Shown here piece by piece: positions 16,569 to 25,547 of a stretch of DNA of 64,000 nt. The notes under the pieces are model-generated. The model ran no database searches, was not told where the DNA came from, and was given only the letters and a program-made list of their open reading frames with translations. Source of the DNA: CAIKMD01 sp963740675. GTDB taxonomy: Bacteria > Pseudomonadota > Alphaproteobacteria > ATCC43930 > CGMCC-115725. The first letter of the stretch is position 1. Every line of letters starts with the position of its first letter. Made by a program: the position numbers and the translations under genes. Location of the stretch: contig CAVUFS010000003.1 in assembly GCA_963740675.1 (NCBI GenBank), positions 124,001-188,000 on the forward strand. The letters run 5' to 3'.

Positions 16569-17975
16569 GGCTGCATCGCTCGCGGCGAGCGGCAACTCGA
16601 CAATTACTTTGAGACCGGGATTTTCGGCACCGGGGACGCTGTCCTCGAGCCAGATCGCGCCCTCATGGAGTCCCGTGACCGCGCGGACGAGGCTGAGGCC
16701 AAGCCCATTGCCGGACGTACTGCGGCTGCCTTCGAGCCGCACGAAACGGTCGAACACCGCGCTGCGCCGATCGGCGGGCACGCCGGGTCCGGTGTCGCTG
16801 ACCTCGATATGCGCTTTGCCGATGCGGCTCGCGACGCTGAGCGCGACCTTGCCTTCACGCGTGTATTTGAGTGCGTTGTCGAGCAGATTGGCGATCGCTT
16901 GCGAGAGCAAATGGCGGTCGCCGCGCACCATGATGCGATCGGCGATCTTAGTCTCGAAGCCGAGGCCGCTTTCGTCGGCAACCGGCTCGTACAGCTCAGC
17001 GACGTCGCGCGCGATTTCTGACAGATCCACCGGCTCGAAACTGTCGCGCCGCGATCCGGCTTCTGCCTCGGCGATGCTGAGCAAGGCGTTGAAGGTGCCG
17101 AGCAGGCGATCGGCCTCGGCGATCGTCTCGCGCAACACATCGGCATAACGCGCCTCGTCCGGCTTCTCGATCAGCGTGACCTCCAGGCGCGCCCTCAGGC
17201 GCGAAAGGGGAGTACGCAAATCATGCGCGATGTTGTCGGTGACCTGGCGCATCCCCGCCATCAGCCGCTCGATCTGGTCGAGCATGGCGTTGAGGTTTTG
17301 CGCGAGCTGGTCGAATTCGTCGCCGGTGCCGGAAACCGGCACGCGCTGGCTTAGATCGCCATGGATGATCTGTGTCGATGTGCGGTTCACCGCATCGACC
17401 TTGCGCAACATGTTGCGTGTCATCAGCAGGCCGCCGACAACGCCAAGACCTAACGTGATGAGCGCCGCCCAGCCCATCGTATCGGTGATGCGCAACCGGA
17501 ACAGCCGCGCGTCGCGCAGATTGCGGCCGACAAGGAGGTGGAAATTGCCCGGCAGCACGATCACCGAGGCGCGCGCATTGTCGATCTCGGGACTGCCGGA
17601 GACCTTCTCGGTCACCGGGAAGCTCACCCAGCCGCTACCGCGCTCGACGGTCTGCGGCCAGGTCTCGAGATTACCGGCGAGTTTGTGCAGCAGCGGGTCG
17701 GTGATGAGATAGATCGTGTCGTCGATATGGGTCGGCGTTCGTTGCGCCGCGGCGATGCGCTGATCGATGATCTCGACGAGACCGGCGAGGCCGTGCTCGC
17801 GATATTGCTCGGCGAGGCCGCGGATCTCGGCATCGATGGTTTCCTCGGCCTGGGCTTCGACGAAATCGGCGGTCGAGAAATAGATGAAGGCAAGCAGCGC
17901 CAACACCGAGGTCGCGAACAGCGTGAAATAGATCGCGGCAAGACGAAAGGCGCTGGTGTTGATCAGCCCAGTCAA
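16473..17975 (-). CDS. Sensor histidine kinase (HAMP, HisKA, HATPase)
   Basis: The 500-residue protein has two membrane helices (about 10-33 and 167-187) enclosing a periplasmic sensor region of about 130 residues, then a HAMP linker (about 190-245), the phosphoacceptor His251 in NIAHDLRTPLSRLR, and an ATP-binding domain with the N box (AIANLLDNALKYT), DTGPGVP and GNGLGLSLV. The start lies 8 bases after the response regulator stop, so the two are an operon. The signal is unknown; the layout is QseC/EnvZ-like. Confidence 0.92.
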   Translation of the reverse strand: MTGLINTSAFRLAAIYFTLFATSVLALLAFIYFSTADFVEAQAEETIDAEIRGLAEQYREHGLAGLVEIIDQRIAAAQRTPTHIDDTIYLITDPLLHKLAGNLETWPQTVERGSGWVSFPVTEKVSGSPEIDNARASVIVLPGNFHLLVGRNLRDARLFRLRITDTMGWAALITLGLGVVGGLLMTRNMLRKVDAVNRTSTQIIHGDLSQRVPVSGTGDEFDQLAQNLNAMLDQIERLMAGMRQVTDNIAHDLRTPLSRLRARLEVTLIEKPDEARYADVLRETIAEADRLLGTFNALLSIAEAEAGSRRDSFEPVDLSEIARDVAELYEPVADESGLGFETKIADRIMVRGDRHLLSQAIANLLDNALKYTREGKVALSVASRIGKAHIEVSDTGPGVPADRRSAVFDRFVRLEGSRSTSGNGLGLSLVRAVTGLHEGAIWLEDSVPGAENPGLKVIVELPLAASDAALESDRDLTRLLPGPSPALAVTADPPRDLGQV

Positions 17976-17983
17976 CGGAAACG

Positions 17984-18658
17984 CTACTCGGCGCTGAGGC
18001 GATAACCGGCGCCTCGCACCGTATGCAAGAGCGGCTTGGCGAAGCCTTTATCGATCTTCTGCCGCAAGCGGCTGATATGGACGTCGATGACGTTGGTCTG
18101 CGGATCGAAATGATAGTCCCACACATTCTCGAGCAGCATGGTGCGGGTCACGACCTGGCCGACATGGCGCATCAGGAATTCCAGCAGGCGGAATTCGCGC
18201 GGTAGCAGATCGATCTCCTGGCTGCCGCGATGCACGTTGCGGGCAAGCAAATCCATCTCAAGATCGCCGACATGCAGCTTGGTCGTGGTCGGTGAGCCGC
18301 TGCCACGGCGGAGGAGGGCCTCGAGCCGGGCAAGGAGCTCGGCGAAGGCGAAGGGCTTCACCAAGTAATCGTCGCCGCCGGCCCGCAGGCCTTTGACGCG
18401 ATCGTCCACGGCGCCGAGAGCGCTAAGGATCAGGACGGGGACGCGGATATCGGCGGCGCGCAGGGCGGCAATAACCGCCAATCCATCCATACTCGGCAGC
18501 ATGCGGTCGACGACGACGGCGTCGTAATTGCCCGAGCTCGCCATGAAGAGCCCGTCACGGCCTTCATGGGAGATGTCGACGACATAGCCGCTCTCGGCCA
18601 GGCCCTTCGAAATGTACGCCGCGGCTTCGCGGTCATCTTCAATGACGAGCAGCTTCAT
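17984..18658 (-). CDS. OmpR-family response regulator
   Basis: The 224-residue protein has a receiver domain with the acidic pair EDD (residues 7-9), phosphoacceptor Asp51 in VVVDRMLP, and Lys in LVKPFAFAEL, followed by a winged-helix output domain (LPREFRLLEFLMRHVGQVVTR, and DVHISRLRQKID). It is the partner of the histidine kinase just downstream. A possible target is the divergently placed permease/Mo-hydroxylase operon, which is inference from position only. Confidence 0.93.
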   Translation of the reverse strand: MKLLVIEDDREAAAYISKGLAESGYVVDISHEGRDGLFMASSGNYDAVVVDRMLPSMDGLAVIAALRAADIRVPVLILSALGAVDDRVKGLRAGGDDYLVKPFAFAELLARLEALLRRGSGSPTTTKLHVGDLEMDLLARNVHRGSQEIDLLPREFRLLEFLMRHVGQVVTRTMLLENVWDYHFDPQTNVIDVHISRLRQKIDKGFAKPLLHTVRGAGYRLSAE

Positions 18659-18968
18659 GTCGCGACCTTAACGCGAGGCCGTAGCCCCGCAAAGGCCGCT
18701 GCCGATTCCTGGCGAAACTGTAAGGCTCAGGTAAGAGTTGTGACGAGAGCAACGAGCCAGCCGACAACAAGCAGCGCAGCGGTTTGACGGTCCATCGGAC
18801 GGGACATATTTCCTCTCCCCATGTTCTATGGCCCGTTTCTATCAAAAGAACAAAAAGAGAACAAGAGATTTTTGCAGCTTACTTCCGTAGTCATGGGCCA
18901 ACAACTCGAAACCGCGCGGGAACGCGCGGGTTGAGGTAAGAGCGCGACGACGGCTTGAGGAGAACCTG
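18659..18968. other. Intergenic region between the two-component system and the permease gene
   Basis: The 310-base gap holds the divergent promoters, a possible 26-codon membrane peptide on the minus strand (18727-18807), and an A-rich block near 18840-18870. I see no RNA gene or clear operator. Confidence 0.4.
18727..18807 (-). CDS. Possible 26-residue single-helix membrane peptide
   Basis: An ATG at 18807 with GGGGAGAGG about 5 bases upstream opens a 27-codon frame. It encodes a short basic start (MSRPMDRQT) and a hydrophobic run (AALLVVGWLVALVTTL). Small membrane peptides beside two-component systems can tune the sensor. The frame is short, and its reality rests on the good ribosome binding site and hydrophobic pattern. 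Confidence 0.3.
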   Translation of the reverse strand: MSRPMDRQTAALLVVGWLVALVTTLT

Positions 18969-20339
18969 ATGGCGATAGCCTCCCAACAACCGGCCGGAAG
19001 CCCGGCTAAATCCGAAACCAGCGGCATGGCCGCGATCTTCGATATCGGCTTCAACGAGCGGCTGCCTTTCGGGCAGGCGCTGATCCTGGGGCTGCAGAAC
19101 GTCTTCGGCATGACCGGGATGTTCGTCTTTCCCGGTCTGCTCGGCCGCGCCTTCAATCTCAGCCCTGAGCAGATCGCCTATCTCTACGGCATGAGCTTCG
19201 CCACCTGCGGGATCATCACCATCCTGCAATCGGTGTTGCTGCTCCGCCTGCCGATCGTGCAGGGACCCTATGCCGGAAATTTTGCGGCGCTGTTGGCGGT
19301 CGGTCATTTGCAAAATGGCGGGCTCGGCGCCGCTTATGGCTCGCTTGCCGTCGCGGCGTTGATCTGGTGCGTGCTCACCGTGCCGATCCGCGGCTTCAGC
19401 ATCGTCGGGCTCTTCGCCGGCTATCTGCGCGCGCCGATCATCTCCGGCATGATCGTTATCCTCACGATCGTCCAGATCGCTAATGTCGCGCTGCCGAGTT
19501 GGATCGGCCTGCCGGCGAGCCCGGGCTTCGGCTGGGTCAATCTCGGCGCGGGCGCCATCGCGGTCACGGTGCTGATCGCGGTGACAGTCTGGGGCGGCAA
19601 GATCTGGCGCCGCGGCGCCGTGCTCTTCGCACTGGCGATCGGCTCGGGAGTCTATGCGCTCTTCCGTCCCGTGTCCTTTGCCCAGGTCGCGAGCGCGCCG
19701 CTGCTGGTGACGCCGCGGCTCTTTCCCTTCGGCTTCGGCGTGCAACCCGACCTCGTTGCGATCTTCCTTCTGGTGCTGATCGCCGCCGGCATGGGCTCGA
19801 TGGCGATGTATCAGCTCGTCGCGGATTGGGGCGGCGAGAAGCTCAGCCCGGCCCGGGCTTCCGAAGGCGTGCTGGGGGTCGGCCTCGGCACGATCCTCGT
19901 CGGCATTGTCGGCGGCTTCAGCACCATCGTCTATCCCGACAATATCGGCTTGATGCGTACAACGCGTGTCGGCTCGCGCTATGCGACGATGACGGCGGGT
20001 ATCCTGCTTATCGTTCTGGGTGGTTGTGTGAAGTTCGACATGCTGCTGGTCGTGGTGCCCACGTCGGTGCTGTCGGCGTCGGCAACGCTGCTCTTCGGCA
20101 TCGTGTTCATGCAGGGCGTGCAGATGCTGGGCCGCGTGAATTGGGACGATCGCGCCTTCATCGCGGCCGGGCTCGCGATCATGGTCGGGATCGGCGGGCT
20201 GTTCGTCCCGCCGGACGTGCTGACGCAGATGCCGCTATGGCTGCGGCTTCTGGTGCAGCAGCCGGTGATCTCCGGCGGGCTCACCGTCGTTATCCTCTAT
20301 GCGCTGCTCGGCCATGAGAAACCGGCGAAGGAGAGCTGA
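18969..20339 (+). CDS. Nucleobase:cation symporter-2 family permease (xanthine/uracil type)
   Basis: The 456-residue protein has about 12-14 membrane segments. It has the NCS2 features QNVFGMTGMFVFPG near the N-terminus, a TM8-region acidic position in VADWGGEKL, and the signature DNIGLMRTTRVGSR matching N-x-G-x4-T-R. These carriers import xanthine, uric acid, uracil or related purines with protons or sodium. Its stop overlaps the Mo-hydroxylase start (TGATG), which suggests that the imported compound is a substrate of that enzyme. Confidence 0.85.
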   Translation: MAIASQQPAGSPAKSETSGMAAIFDIGFNERLPFGQALILGLQNVFGMTGMFVFPGLLGRAFNLSPEQIAYLYGMSFATCGIITILQSVLLLRLPIVQGPYAGNFAALLAVGHLQNGGLGAAYGSLAVAALIWCVLTVPIRGFSIVGLFAGYLRAPIISGMIVILTIVQIANVALPSWIGLPASPGFGWVNLGAGAIAVTVLIAVTVWGGKIWRRGAVLFALAIGSGVYALFRPVSFAQVASAPLLVTPRLFPFGFGVQPDLVAIFLLVLIAAGMGSMAMYQLVADWGGEKLSPARASEGVLGVGLGTILVGIVGGFSTIVYPDNIGLMRTTRVGSRYATMTAGILLIVLGGCVKFDMLLVVVPTSVLSASATLLFGIVFMQGVQMLGRVNWDDRAFIAAGLAIMVGIGGLFVPPDVLTQMPLWLRLLVQQPVISGGLTVVILYALLGHEKPAKES

Positions 20340-22702
20340 TGGATACAATCGAAGGTTTCACGCTCCGTCACAGTGGCAAGCCGCTGCCGCGGAAAGAGGA
20401 TTTTCGGCTGCTGACCGGCCATGGCCGCTACGCCGATGACTTTAGCGTTGTCGGCCAGGTTTTCGCGGCCTTCGTGCGCTCGCCGCATCCGCATGCGCGC
20501 ATCGTGCACATCGATCTTGACGAGGCACGCAAGATGCCGGGCGTGCTCGGCATCTTTACCGGCGTCGATTGCCGCGCCGATGGGCTGAAACCTATTCCGC
20601 ACGATCCGGTGCCGTCGACGAAATTCGATATGAAACTCACCGCGCCGGATGGCGGCCCAGCAAGCACCGTCTATATCGGCCCGCATGAGTTGCTGGCGAT
20701 GGAGCGCGCGCGGCATGTCGGCGAAGCGGTCGCGATGGTTGTCGCCGAGACACAAACCCAGGCTTGGGATGCGGCGGAAGCGGTGCTGGTCGATTATGAG
20801 GCCCTGCCTTTCGTGATCGCTGTCGAAGCCGCGCTCGCATCCGGCGCACCGCTGCTTTACGACGCCGCGCCGGGCAATCTGCTGGTCGATACGCATTTCG
20901 GCGATGCCGCGGCGACCGATGCCGCTTTCGCCAAAGCAGCGCATGTTTTCACCGAGCACGTCCATGTGCCGCGCGCCTCGCCGATGCCGATGGAGCTGCG
21001 CTCGGGCCTTGCCGAATATGACGCCGCAGAGGATCGCTACACGCTGCATTTCACTTCGGGCGGGCCGGGTGTGATCCGCCAGCGCCGGCAATACGCTGCC
21101 GTCCTTGGCATTCCGCTCGAGAAGCTGCGCCTCGTCTCGAACGATGTCGGCGGCAGCTTCGGCGCGCGCAATCGGCCTTATGTCGAGTTTGCCTTGCTGC
21201 TCTGGACGGCGAAGAAGCTCGGCCGGCCGGTGAAATACACGGCGACGCGCTCGGAGGAGATGATCACCGCTTATGAGGGCCGCGATCTCAGCACGCGGCT
21301 CGATCTCGCGGTGAGCGCCGAAGGCAAGTTCCTGGCGTTGCGCGCGACCAATATCAGCAATGTCGGCGCGCATTGCGTGAGCTTATCGCCGCTCGCCAAG
21401 GGCTGCGGCCTGATCACCGGCTCTTACGACATTCCGGCCGCGCATCTTCATGCGCGCGCGGTCTTCACCAACACGGTGCCGACGACGACGATGCGCAGTT
21501 CCGGCCGGCCGGAGGTGAACTTTCCGCTGGAGCGGCTGATCGATAAAGCCGCGCGCGAACTCGGCATCGACCGTATCGAGCTGCGGCGCAAGAATCTCGT
21601 TCGCAAGGAGCAGATGCCCTACACGAATGCGGTCGGCACGATCTATGACAGCGGCGATTACGAGCGCGCGATGAACGAGGCACTGCGCATCGCCGATTGG
21701 ACTGGCTTTCCGGCGCGGCGCGAGGCCGCACAGGCGCGCGGCCGGTATCTCGGTTTCGGTTTCGCGAACTACGTCGAATCCTCGACCGGCTCACCGCGCG
21801 AGCGCGCCGAACTGAAAGTCTTGCCCGAAGGCCGCGTGCGGCTGGTCATCGGCACGCAGCCGAGCGGGCAGGGACATGAGACGAGCTTCTCGCAGGTGAT
21901 CGCCGATCTTCTCGGTGTCTCGATCGAACGCATCGATGTCGTGATGGGAGACACGGCTATCGTCAGCGAAGGCGGCGGCTCGCATTCCGGGCGCTCGATG
22001 CGTCACGCGGCTGTCGTCATGACGATGGCGAGCGTCACGCTGATCGAGCGAGCCAAGCGCCTCGCGGCGATCGTGCTCGATACCGCGCCCGACCAGATCC
22101 GTTTTGAGGATGGTCATTTCCGTACCGCCGCAGTCAATCGTACGCTCGATCTCTTCGATCTGGCGAAAGAAGCGCAGCTTCGCGGCGAAGAGCTCGCTTC
22201 GCGCGCCGATAACGAGATGCATCAGCCCGTCTTTCCCAACGGCACGGCGATTTGCGAGATCGAGGTCGATCCCGGGACCGGCGCCGTTCAGATCAAGCGC
22301 TACACCAGCGTCGATGATGTCGGCCGTGCGATCAATCCGCTGATCGTCGACGGGCAAAGCCACGGCTCGATCGCGCATGGCGTCGGCGAGGCGTTGTCCG
22401 AGGAATGCACGCGCGATCCGCAGACCGGTCAGTCGCTCGCCGGCTCGTTCATGGAATACGGCATGCCGCATGCCGACGATCTGCCGCTGATCGATACCGA
22501 GATCATCGAGGTTCTGTCGCCGACCAATCCACTCGGCATCAAATCGGCTGGCGAGGGGCCGACGACCTCGGCGCCGGCGGCGGTCATCAACGCCATCGTC
22601 GATGCGCTGGCGCCGCTTGGCGTCACCGACATTCGGCTGCCGGCAATGCCGAACACAGTCTGGCGCGCGATCGAAGCGGCGAAGACGGAGCACAAGCCAT
22701 GA
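20339..22702 (+). CDS. Molybdenum hydroxylase large subunit (xanthine dehydrogenase/CoxL family)
   Basis: The 787-residue protein is the molybdopterin-binding subunit: N-terminal LRHSGKPLPRKEDFRLLTGHGRYADD, Moco segments GGSFGARN and QPSGQGHET, and the catalytic-type Glu739 in SAGEGPTTSAPAAV. The active-site loop reads TTTMRSSGRPE (382-392) where form I CO dehydrogenases have AYRCSFR and form II proteins AYRGAGR. The FAD and 2Fe-2S subunits that normally accompany it are not adjacent. It is coupled by overlap to the nucleobase permease upstream and rpiA downstream. It probably hydroxylates an N-heterocycle or aldehyde, not CO. Confidence 0.88.
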   Translation: MDTIEGFTLRHSGKPLPRKEDFRLLTGHGRYADDFSVVGQVFAAFVRSPHPHARIVHIDLDEARKMPGVLGIFTGVDCRADGLKPIPHDPVPSTKFDMKLTAPDGGPASTVYIGPHELLAMERARHVGEAVAMVVAETQTQAWDAAEAVLVDYEALPFVIAVEAALASGAPLLYDAAPGNLLVDTHFGDAAATDAAFAKAAHVFTEHVHVPRASPMPMELRSGLAEYDAAEDRYTLHFTSGGPGVIRQRRQYAAVLGIPLEKLRLVSNDVGGSFGARNRPYVEFALLLWTAKKLGRPVKYTATRSEEMITAYEGRDLSTRLDLAVSAEGKFLALRATNISNVGAHCVSLSPLAKGCGLITGSYDIPAAHLHARAVFTNTVPTTTMRSSGRPEVNFPLERLIDKAARELGIDRIELRRKNLVRKEQMPYTNAVGTIYDSGDYERAMNEALRIADWTGFPARREAAQARGRYLGFGFANYVESSTGSPRERAELKVLPEGRVRLVIGTQPSGQGHETSFSQVIADLLGVSIERIDVVMGDTAIVSEGGGSHSGRSMRHAAVVMTMASVTLIERAKRLAAIVLDTAPDQIRFEDGHFRTAAVNRTLDLFDLAKEAQLRGEELASRADNEMHQPVFPNGTAICEIEVDPGTGAVQIKRYTSVDDVGRAINPLIVDGQSHGSIAHGVGEALSEECTRDPQTGQSLAGSFMEYGMPHADDLPLIDTEIIEVLSPTNPLGIKSAGEGPTTSAPAAVINAIVDALAPLGVTDIRLPAMPNTVWRAIEAAKTEHKP

Positions 22703-23394
22703 GCAATCGCGACGCCCAAAAAGCACGCGCGGCGGCGCGTGCGGTCGAAGAGGTGAAAACCGGCATGGTGCTTGGCCTCGGCAGCGGCACCACAGTGAGC
22801 TTCGTGCTTGAAGCGCTTGCGGCACGCATCAAGAGCGGACTCAAAGTCGTCGGTGTACCCAGCTCGGAGCGTACGGCGGAAGACGCCAAGCGCCTCGGCA
22901 TTCCGCTCACCGATTTCGCGACGCACCGCCGGCTCGATCTCGCCCTCGACGGTGCCGACCAGGTGGCGCGCGGCTCGCTCGATCTCGTCAAAGGCCTGGG
23001 CGGCGCGCTGCTGCGCGAGAAGATGGTCGCCCTCGCTAGCGAGCGCATGATCGTGGTGGCGGATGAATCGAAGCTGGTCGATCATCTCGGCGGCCCGACG
23101 CCGCTGCCGATCGAGATCGTGCCGTTCGGCTGGGAGTTGACGCTCGACCGGTTCAAGGCGATCGGGGCGACACCGCATCTGCGCTACGCCGCCGACAAGC
23201 CCTTCATCACCGACAACGGTAACTACATTGCCGATTGCAGCTTTGCCGCGATCCCCGATCCGACCGAGCTCGATCTCAGCCTGCGCGCGCTTTTCGGCGT
23301 GGTCGCAACGGGTCTGTTCTGCGGCCTGGCGACGATGGCCGTCATCGGCACCGACAGTGGCGCCGATGTTTTGCATCGAAGGGTCGCGCTATAG
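22699..23394 (+). CDS. rpiA: Ribose-5-phosphate isomerase A
   Basis: The 231-residue protein matches RpiA throughout: GLGSGTTVSFVLEAL (phosphate-binding loop), GVPSSERT, DGADQV with the catalytic-type Asp pair, KGLGGALLREKMVA, and DESKLV. It interconverts ribose 5-phosphate and ribulose 5-phosphate in the pentose phosphate pathway. The ATG overlaps the upstream stop (ATGA). Its place after a Mo-hydroxylase may reflect purine or nucleoside use, where ribose is released, or mere co-transcription. Confidence 0.93.
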   Translation: MSNRDAQKARAAARAVEEVKTGMVLGLGSGTTVSFVLEALAARIKSGLKVVGVPSSERTAEDAKRLGIPLTDFATHRRLDLALDGADQVARGSLDLVKGLGGALLREKMVALASERMIVVADESKLVDHLGGPTPLPIEIVPFGWELTLDRFKAIGATPHLRYAADKPFITDNGNYIADCSFAAIPDPTELDLSLRALFGVVATGLFCGLATMAVIGTDSGADVLHRRVAL

Positions 23395-23398
23395 ACCG

Positions 23399-23476
23399 CG
23401 TCATTGCGAGGCCAAAGTCCGAAGCAATCTAGAATGTGTCGAAATCCTGGATTGCTTCGCTGCGCTCGCAATGACG
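23399..23476. repeat. REP-like inverted repeat, CGTCATTGCGAG class
   Basis: Arms CGTCATTGCGAG and CTCGCAATGACG bound inner arms GAAGCAATC and GATTGCTTC. It is placed between two co-directional genes. Confidence 0.8.
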
Positions 23477-23517
23477 ATGTATTATGATGCGTCACAGAAA
23501 AAGATCGGGGAGAACGC

Positions 23518-24534
23518 ATGAAATTTTTAGCCGGCATTCTCGGAAGCCTTTGCCTGTTGCTGACGGCCGCACCATCGACGCGGGCGGCGGATCTCATCCC
23601 GATCAAGATCGGTATCGTGCAGACCCTCGCGGTCGGCCCGTTTTTCGTCGCCGATGAGCGCGGCTATTTCCGCGATGAGGGGCTCGACGCGCAGATCGTG
23701 TTCTTCGACGCGGCCCAGCCGATCGCGATCGCGGTGGCTTCGGGCGATATCGATTTCGGCTGCGGCGGCATGGCGGCCGCGTTCTATAGCCTCGCCGGAC
23801 AAGGCGTGTTGCGGATCGTCGCCGCCGGCAATCGCGAGATGCCCGGCTTCAAGAATGCCGGCTATATCGCCTCGAACCGTGCCTACGACGCAGGCTTCAC
23901 ATCGCTGAAACAGCTTGCTGGCAAGACCGTGGTGGTGACGCAGATTGGCTCGCAGCTCCATTACGATCTTGGCCTCGCTGCCGATAAGTACAACATTCCG
24001 CTGAAAGACATTCATGTCCTGGCCGTGCAGACCAACACCAATATGGGCTCGGCCATGGCGGGCGGTCAGGGCGATCTCGGCGTCTTTCCAGTGACGCCGG
24101 CGATGGCGCTACTCTCGAAGAACGAAGCGCATCTTATTGGCTGGGTTGGCGACGAAGTGCCGTACAGCCAAGCGAACACCGCTTTCACTTCAACCAAGAT
24201 CGCGAACGGCAAGCACGACACCGTCGAGCGCTTCCTGCGCGCCTTCAAGCGCGGCGCGAAGGATTATCACGATGCCTTCGCCGACGATCAGGAGCATCGC
24301 CGCGACGGCTCGACCGCCGACGCGATCATCGCGATCCTGTCGAAATACACGAAGCAGCCGGCCGATACGATCCGTTCCGCGATCCCGTGGGTCGACGCGC
24401 AGATTCGGCTCGATGCCAAGGATGTGCGGCATCAGATCGAGTGGTTCACCGCGCAGGGCCAGATGAAGACTCCAGTGAACCCGGCCGACATCATCGATAA
24501 ACGTTATGTCGTGCCGCTGCCGGGGCGGGAATAA
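23518..24534 (+). CDS. NMT1/SsuA-type ABC transporter substrate-binding protein
   Basis: The 338-residue protein has a signal peptide (SLCLLLTAAPSTRA) and the NMT1/TauA fold: IPIKIGIVQTLAVGPFFVADERGYF, then IAIAVASGDIDFGCGG, and LAGKTVVVTQIGS. Relatives bind sulfonates, nitrate-like anions, pyrimidine precursors or aromatic acids. No permease or ATPase lies beside it, so it is an orphan that must use a transporter elsewhere. GGGGAGAA precedes the start. Confidence 0.82.
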   Translation: MKFLAGILGSLCLLLTAAPSTRAADLIPIKIGIVQTLAVGPFFVADERGYFRDEGLDAQIVFFDAAQPIAIAVASGDIDFGCGGMAAAFYSLAGQGVLRIVAAGNREMPGFKNAGYIASNRAYDAGFTSLKQLAGKTVVVTQIGSQLHYDLGLAADKYNIPLKDIHVLAVQTNTNMGSAMAGGQGDLGVFPVTPAMALLSKNEAHLIGWVGDEVPYSQANTAFTSTKIANGKHDTVERFLRAFKRGAKDYHDAFADDQEHRRDGSTADAIIAILSKYTKQPADTIRSAIPWVDAQIRLDAKDVRHQIEWFTAQGQMKTPVNPADIIDKRYVVPLPGRE

Positions 24535-24537
24535 CGG

Positions 24538-25449
24538 CTAAGCGGTGCTCTTCGCCAGCACGGCTTTGACATAACCGCCAAAGCGGCGGAACTCCTCCCG
24601 CCGCGCGGCGCCGCGTCGCCACGCAAGAGCGATCACGCGCGGCGGGGCATCCTTGTCGAGCGGCCGGGCTACAAGGTTGCCGTCGGGCGGTAATTCCTGC
24701 GCCAGTGCCAGGCGCGGCACGAGAGTCACGCCCAACCCGCCGGCTGCCATCTGCACGACAGTGCGAAGGCTGGTGCCTTGCAGATTCTCGTTCCGGCCGG
24801 CGCGGGTCAGGCGGCAGGCTTCGAGGGCGTGGCTCCTGAGGCAATGCCCGTCTTCCATGAGCAACAGCTTCTCCCCGGCGAGCGCGTCGGGTGGGATCGT
24901 CTTGCGGCTGGCGAGCGGGTGATTCTTCGGCAACACCGCTTCGATCGGATCGCTGCCGAGCGCCATGGTTTCGAATTCTTCCGTCGCATAGGGCAGGGCG
25001 AGCAGCACGAGATCGAGCTTGCCCTCGGCGAGCTGCGCCAGCAGCGGCGCGGTTTGCTCCTCGCGCAGATAGAGCTGCAGCTTCGGAAAGGTCTTGCCGA
25101 GATCGCGCATGATCGCCGGCACGAGATACGGCCCGATCGTGGGGATGACGCCGAGCCGTATCGGCTGGGTCAGCGGCTCGCGGCCGCTTTGCGCCAGCGC
25201 CGCGAGATCTTCGGCATCGGCGAGCAGACGCCGCGCGCGCTCCAGCACGGCTTCGCCGATGGCCGTCAGCACGACGCCGCGCCGGCTGCGCTCGATCAGG
25301 GCGATGCCAAGCCGCGCCTCGAGCTCCTGGATGCCGGTGCTGAGGGTGGATTGCGTGACGCCGCAGGAGGCGGCGGCGCGGCCGAAATGATGCTGTTCGG
25401 CGACGGCAACGAAGAAGCGCAATTGCTGGAGGCTGGGCAGGATTATCAT
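24538..25449 (-). CDS. oxyR: Hydrogen peroxide-sensing LysR regulator OxyR
   Basis: The 303-residue protein has a LysR winged helix (RFFVAVAEQHHFGRAAASCGVTQS region, cited in part) and a regulatory domain containing MEDGHCLRSHALEACRL. The two cysteines, 203 and 212, are nine residues apart, as in the redox pair Cys199/Cys208 of E. coli OxyR. It is divergent from ahpC, with a LysR-type palindrome in the 98-base gap. It should activate ahpC, ahpD and dps when peroxide forms the disulfide. Confidence 0.92.
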   Translation of the reverse strand: MIILPSLQQLRFFVAVAEQHHFGRAAASCGVTQSTLSTGIQELEARLGIALIERSRRGVVLTAIGEAVLERARRLLADAEDLAALAQSGREPLTQPIRLGVIPTIGPYLVPAIMRDLGKTFPKLQLYLREEQTAPLLAQLAEGKLDLVLLALPYATEEFETMALGSDPIEAVLPKNHPLASRKTIPPDALAGEKLLLMEDGHCLRSHALEACRLTRAGRNENLQGTSLRTVVQMAAGGLGVTLVPRLALAQELPPDGNLVARPLDKDAPPRVIALAWRRGAARREEFRRFGGYVKAVLAKSTA

Positions 25450-25471
25450 CGATTTTTCCGATCGAAAATAA

Positions 25472-25488
25472 TCTAATAATCAATTAGA
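25472..25488. promoter_or_regulatory. Candidate OxyR operator between oxyR and ahpC
   Basis: TCTAAT and ATTAGA form a perfect 6-base inverted repeat around AATCA, containing the T-N11-A pattern of LysR sites. It lies 23 bases from oxyR and about 60 bases from the ahpC start. The surrounding region is AT-rich with additional partial dyads (ATTTTTC and GAAAAT), as expected for an OxyR tetramer site. Confidence 0.5.
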
Positions 25489-25547
25489 ACGATTACAAGG
25501 TAGCTGCCATCTTCATGACACCACACACCGTTATGGAATGAGGCATC

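Noticed and set aside
20339..22702. Carbon monoxide dehydrogenase
   Set aside because: The AYRCSFR active-site motif of true CO dehydrogenases is absent and no coxM or coxS genes are adjacent.
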